A stretch of 64,000 bases of DNA from Bacteroidota bacterium (GTDB lineage Bacteria; Bacteroidota; Bacteroidia; Flavobacteriales; Flavobacteriaceae), in contig JAQCFO010000002.1 in the NCBI GenBank assembly GCA_027619415.1, positions 62,001 through 126,000 on the forward strand. The letters are read 5' to 3'. A model generated the notes under the pieces. That model was given only the letters and a program-made list of their open reading frames with translations. It searched no databases and was not told the origin of the DNA. Positions 61,078-64,000 of the stretch are shown here, piece by piece (position 1 is the first letter of the stretch; the number at the start of each line of letters is the position of its first letter). A program made the position numbers and the translations under genes.

Positions 61078-62432
61078 TAAAGTAAAAATATTTTAGCAAT
61101 ATAAAAGAAAAGAAAAATTCCAAAAATATCATTGCTAGTTGTAATAAAAGGACCTGTAGCGATAGCAGGATCTATTCCTCTTTTATTTAAAATTATAGGA
61201 ATAGAAGTCCCTATTAGCGCTGCAACTACTATAACACATAACATAGAAATGGAAATAACAAAACTTAATTCAATGGGTTGATTTATAGCTATACCAAACA
61301 GCATAGTAAATAAACTTAAAATGATACCATTTATTAAACTAAGTCCCAACTCTTTAATTAGTCTTTGAAGAAGACTCCCCCTTACAATGTCATTAGCAAG
61401 CCCTTGAACAATTATAGCTGAAGATTGAACTCCTACATTACCTGCCATAGCTGCTATTAATGGAGTAAAGAAAAATAGAGTTTTATAATTTGGATTAGTC
61501 ATAAATTCTTCAAAACCTTCTAAAATAAAAACACTACCTAAACCACCAACTAAACCTAAAAAAAGCCAAGGCAATCTAGCTTTTGTAAGTTCAAATATTG
61601 AGTCATCTGCTTCTACATCTCCTTGAATACCTGCAGCCAGTAAATAATCTTCTTCGGCCTCATCTTTAATAAAATCCACAATATCATCAATGGTGATTCT
61701 ACCAACTAAATGTTTTTTATCATCAATAACTGGAATAGCTTCCAAATCATACTTAGACATTATTTTAGCGACATCTTCTCCCTTTTCTAAAACATTAACA
61801 GAATCAACATTAGAAATATAAATGTCTTTAATTTTATTTTTAGAAGGAGCAATTATTAGATCTTTTAAAGATAATCTTCCAATTAATTTTTCTTTGTTAT
61901 CAACAACATATATGGAATGTACACGAGTTACGTTTTCGCCTTGTTTTTTAATTTCACTTAAGCATCTTAAAACAGTCCAATTTTCATTTGCTTTAACAAG
62001 TTCTTTAGCCATTAGACCTCCAGCACAATCTTCTTCATAAGATAGAAGTTCAATTAAATCATCAGCTAAATTACCATCACTTATTTCACTAATAACTTTT
62101 TCCTTTCTTTCATCCGAAAGTTCGGCTAGAATGTCGGCAGCATCATCACTATCAAGCTCTTTAATTCCATCAGCAATTTCTTTAATTGAAAGAGATTCAA
62201 GAATTTTTTCCCTTATATCCTCATCTAATTCAGTTAAAATTTCAGAAGTTTTTTCACTATCGAAAAGTTTTATTAAATAAACCCCCTGTTCTTTGCTAAG
62301 TTCATTAATAATTTCTGCCAGATCTGCAAAATGAATATCCTGGACCAATTTTATTAAAGTGACATTTTTTTTTGCTAAAATTAAATCCGCAATTTTTTTT
62401 AATAAAAGTTCACTAAGTTGAAATGATTCCAT
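61077..62432 (-). CDS. mgtE: Magnesium transporter MgtE
   Basis: MgtE N-domain, CBS pair, C-terminal TM (PLIAAMAGNVGVQSSAIIVQGLA, DPAIATGPFITTSNDIFGI). Confidence 0.95.
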   Translation of the reverse strand: MESFQLSELLLKKIADLILAKKNVTLIKLVQDIHFADLAEIINELSKEQGVYLIKLFDSEKTSEILTELDEDIREKILESLSIKEIADGIKELDSDDAADILAELSDERKEKVISEISDGNLADDLIELLSYEEDCAGGLMAKELVKANENWTVLRCLSEIKKQGENVTRVHSIYVVDNKEKLIGRLSLKDLIIAPSKNKIKDIYISNVDSVNVLEKGEDVAKIMSKYDLEAIPVIDDKKHLVGRITIDDIVDFIKDEAEEDYLLAAGIQGDVEADDSIFELTKARLPWLFLGLVGGLGSVFILEGFEEFMTNPNYKTLFFFTPLIAAMAGNVGVQSSAIIVQGLANDIVRGSLLQRLIKELGLSLINGIILSLFTMLFGIAINQPIELSFVISISMLCVIVVAALIGTSIPIILNKRGIDPAIATGPFITTSNDIFGIFLFFYIAKIFLL

Positions 62433-63192
62433 TTTTTATAGTATTAGTAAGCCAGATAAATTCATCAACACTAAGTGTTTCTGGACGTCTTCCAAAGATA
62501 ACATCTTCTTTTATATTATCACTTAAATTAAATGTTTTTAGACTGTTTCTAAGTGTTTTACGACGTTGTTGAAATGAAGTTTTAACTACTTTAAAAAATA
62601 GTTCTTCATCACAGTTTAGATTAGTTTCTTTTTTTTTTATTAATTTAATTACACCAGAATTAACTTTAGGTGGTGGAGAAAAATAATCTGGTGATAATGA
62701 AAACAAGAATTCGGTATTGTAGAATGCTTGAACTAGTACTGACAAAATACCATAGATTTTTGACCCTGGTGGTGCACAAACTCTTTTAGCTACTTCTAAT
62801 TGAAACATCCCCACTAATTGATCAACTATACTTTTATTTTCTAACATTTTAAATAATATTTGAGAGGAAATATTATAAGGAAAATTGCCAATCATGCCAA
62901 TTGGAGAATCAAATTCTTTTAAATTAATTTTTAAAAAATCCTTTTCAATTATGTTTTCATTTAAATCAATATACTTTTTATTTAGATATTTTACTGATTC
63001 AAAATCAATTTCAACAAGTTTTAGTTTTTTTTTAAAAGGGATAAGATGATCAGTTAAAACACCCATTCCAGGGCCGATCTCTATTATACTTTTTAAATCA
63101 TCATGATTTAATGCATCAACAATTTTTTTAGCAATATTAGAATCTTTTAAAAAATGCTGTCCTAATTTTTTTTTTGGTTTTAATTCTTTCAA
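62413..63192 (-). CDS. ksgA: 16S rRNA (adenine1518/1519-N6) dimethyltransferase KsgA/RsmA
   Basis: KKKLGQHFLKDSNIAKKIV, IEIGPGMGVLTDHL, IGNFPYNISSQILFKM, SFQQRRKTLRNSL. Confidence 0.97.
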   Translation of the reverse strand: MKELKPKKKLGQHFLKDSNIAKKIVDALNHDDLKSIIEIGPGMGVLTDHLIPFKKKLKLVEIDFESVKYLNKKYIDLNENIIEKDFLKINLKEFDSPIGMIGNFPYNISSQILFKMLENKSIVDQLVGMFQLEVAKRVCAPPGSKIYGILSVLVQAFYNTEFLFSLSPDYFSPPPKVNSGVIKLIKKKETNLNCDEELFFKVVKTSFQQRRKTLRNSLKTFNLSDNIKEDVIFGRRPETLSVDEFIWLTNTIKNGIIST

Positions 63193-63203
63193 TTTAAAGA
63201 ATT

Positions 63204-64000
63204 TTAAATTTTTTCAAAACCAGTGTACGGAACGAGTGCTTTTGGAATGTGGATACCATCATTTTTTTGATAATTTTCTAAAATACATGCAACTATTCTT
63301 GGAAGTGCAAGTGAACTTCCGTTTAGGGTGTGAGCTAAGACTTTGTTTTCCCCTTTATCTATTCTTAATTTCAACCTATTAGATTGGAAAGATTCAAAAT
63401 TGGATACTGAGCTAACCTCTAGCCACCTTTTTTGGGCGGCAGAGTAAACTTCAAAGTCGTAGGTTAAGCAAGAAGTAAAGCCTAAATCTCCTCCGCAGAG
63501 TCTAAGAATTCTAAACGGCAAATCCAATTCTTCTAGAATACCTTTAACGTGATCAACCATGCTATCTAATGCTCGATAAGAATTTTCAGGATCTTCAATT
63601 CTAACTATTTCAACTTTATCAAATTGATGAAGCCTGTTTAAGCCCCTTACATGAGAGCCATAGCTACCAGCTTCTCTTCTAAAGCATGGTGTGTAACTTG
63701 TTAGGCAGATAGGTAATTCAGAAGCTTTAACAATGGTATTTCTAAAAATATTTGTAACTGGGACTTCAGCAGTAGGCGCTAAATAAAGGTTATCTTCTTT
63801 TATATAATACATTTGGCCTTCCTTGTCAGGGAGCTGTCCGGTAGCAGTGCCAGAGTCTTCATTAACAAGTATAGGAACTTGAAACTCTTTATATCCTGCA
63901 TTGGTGTTTTTGTCTAAAAAATAATTAATTAATGCTCTTTGTAACTTTGCCCCTTTGTCTTTGTATACTGGAAATCCTGCTCCTGTAATTTTATTTCCTA
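63204..64000 (-). CDS. serS: Serine--tRNA ligase, C-terminal part (continues beyond window end)
   Basis: Reading frame continues upstream of the track ORF to the window edge (GNKITGAGFPVYKDKGAKLQRALINYFLDKNTNAGYKEFQVPILVNEDSGTATGQLPDKEGQMYYIKEDN...FRREAGSYGSHVRGLNRLHQFDKVEI). Confidence 0.96.
   Translation of the reverse strand, partial: GNKITGAGFPVYKDKGAKLQRALINYFLDKNTNAGYKEFQVPILVNEDSGTATGQLPDKEGQMYYIKEDNLYLAPTAEVPVTNIFRNTIVKASELPICLTSYTPCFRREAGSYGSHVRGLNRLHQFDKVEIVRIEDPENSYRALDSMVDHVKGILEELDLPFRILRLCGGDLGFTSCLTYDFEVYSAAQKRWLEVSSVSNFESFQSNRLKLRIDKGENKVLAHTLNGSSLALPRIVACILENYQKNDGIHIPKALVPYTGFEKI

Noticed and set aside
1-64000. CRISPR arrays, transposons, prophage, toxin-antitoxin or other defence systems
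   Set aside because: No regularly spaced repeats, transposase/integrase motifs or recognisable defence genes were seen in any frame

Overview
AT-rich chromosomal window from a marine-type member of Bacteroidetes/Flavobacteriia; the assignment comes from protein families, Bacteroidetes-type TAnnTTTG -7 elements and gene order. About 50 genes are supported. Left to right: polA 5' end, metallophosphoesterase, thioredoxin-like protein, DUF2723 membrane protein, tRNA-Gln, rimP-nusA-infB, and an alternative complex III operon (actA-F) with coxB-coxA. Next comes ruvB-mscS-like-sixA-like-add running into a carotenoid tail-modification cluster (crtA-like, crtD-like, cruF-like), whose last CDS overlaps a tRNA-Arg. 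These are followed by a CE/SGNH esterase, an orphan Rieske lipoprotein, a graveyard of decayed SSS symporter fragments, and a beta-1,3-glucan (laminarin-like) PUL. The PUL holds a membrane one-component regulator, SusC, SusD, two surface binding lipoproteins, a GH16 fused to an SGBP-like module, a GH94/GH149-like cytoplasmic phosphorylase candidate, GH17, a clan GH-A enzyme and an MFS transporter. The window ends with housekeeping genes (metG, mfd, aspartate kinase, arsC-like, serA-like, mgtE, ksgA, serS 3' part). The most interesting items are: the predicted phosphorolytic laminarin pathway with no beta-glucosidase in the locus; the SGBP-to-GH16 module fusion; the tRNA that supplies the stop codon of cruF; SSS pseudogene fragments in the wrong order; a perfect hairpin in the rimP-nusA-infB leader; and a MetRS lacking its C-terminal tRNA-binding domain. 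No CRISPR array, transposase, prophage or obvious defence system was seen. All calls come from reading the sequence only; no database search was run.
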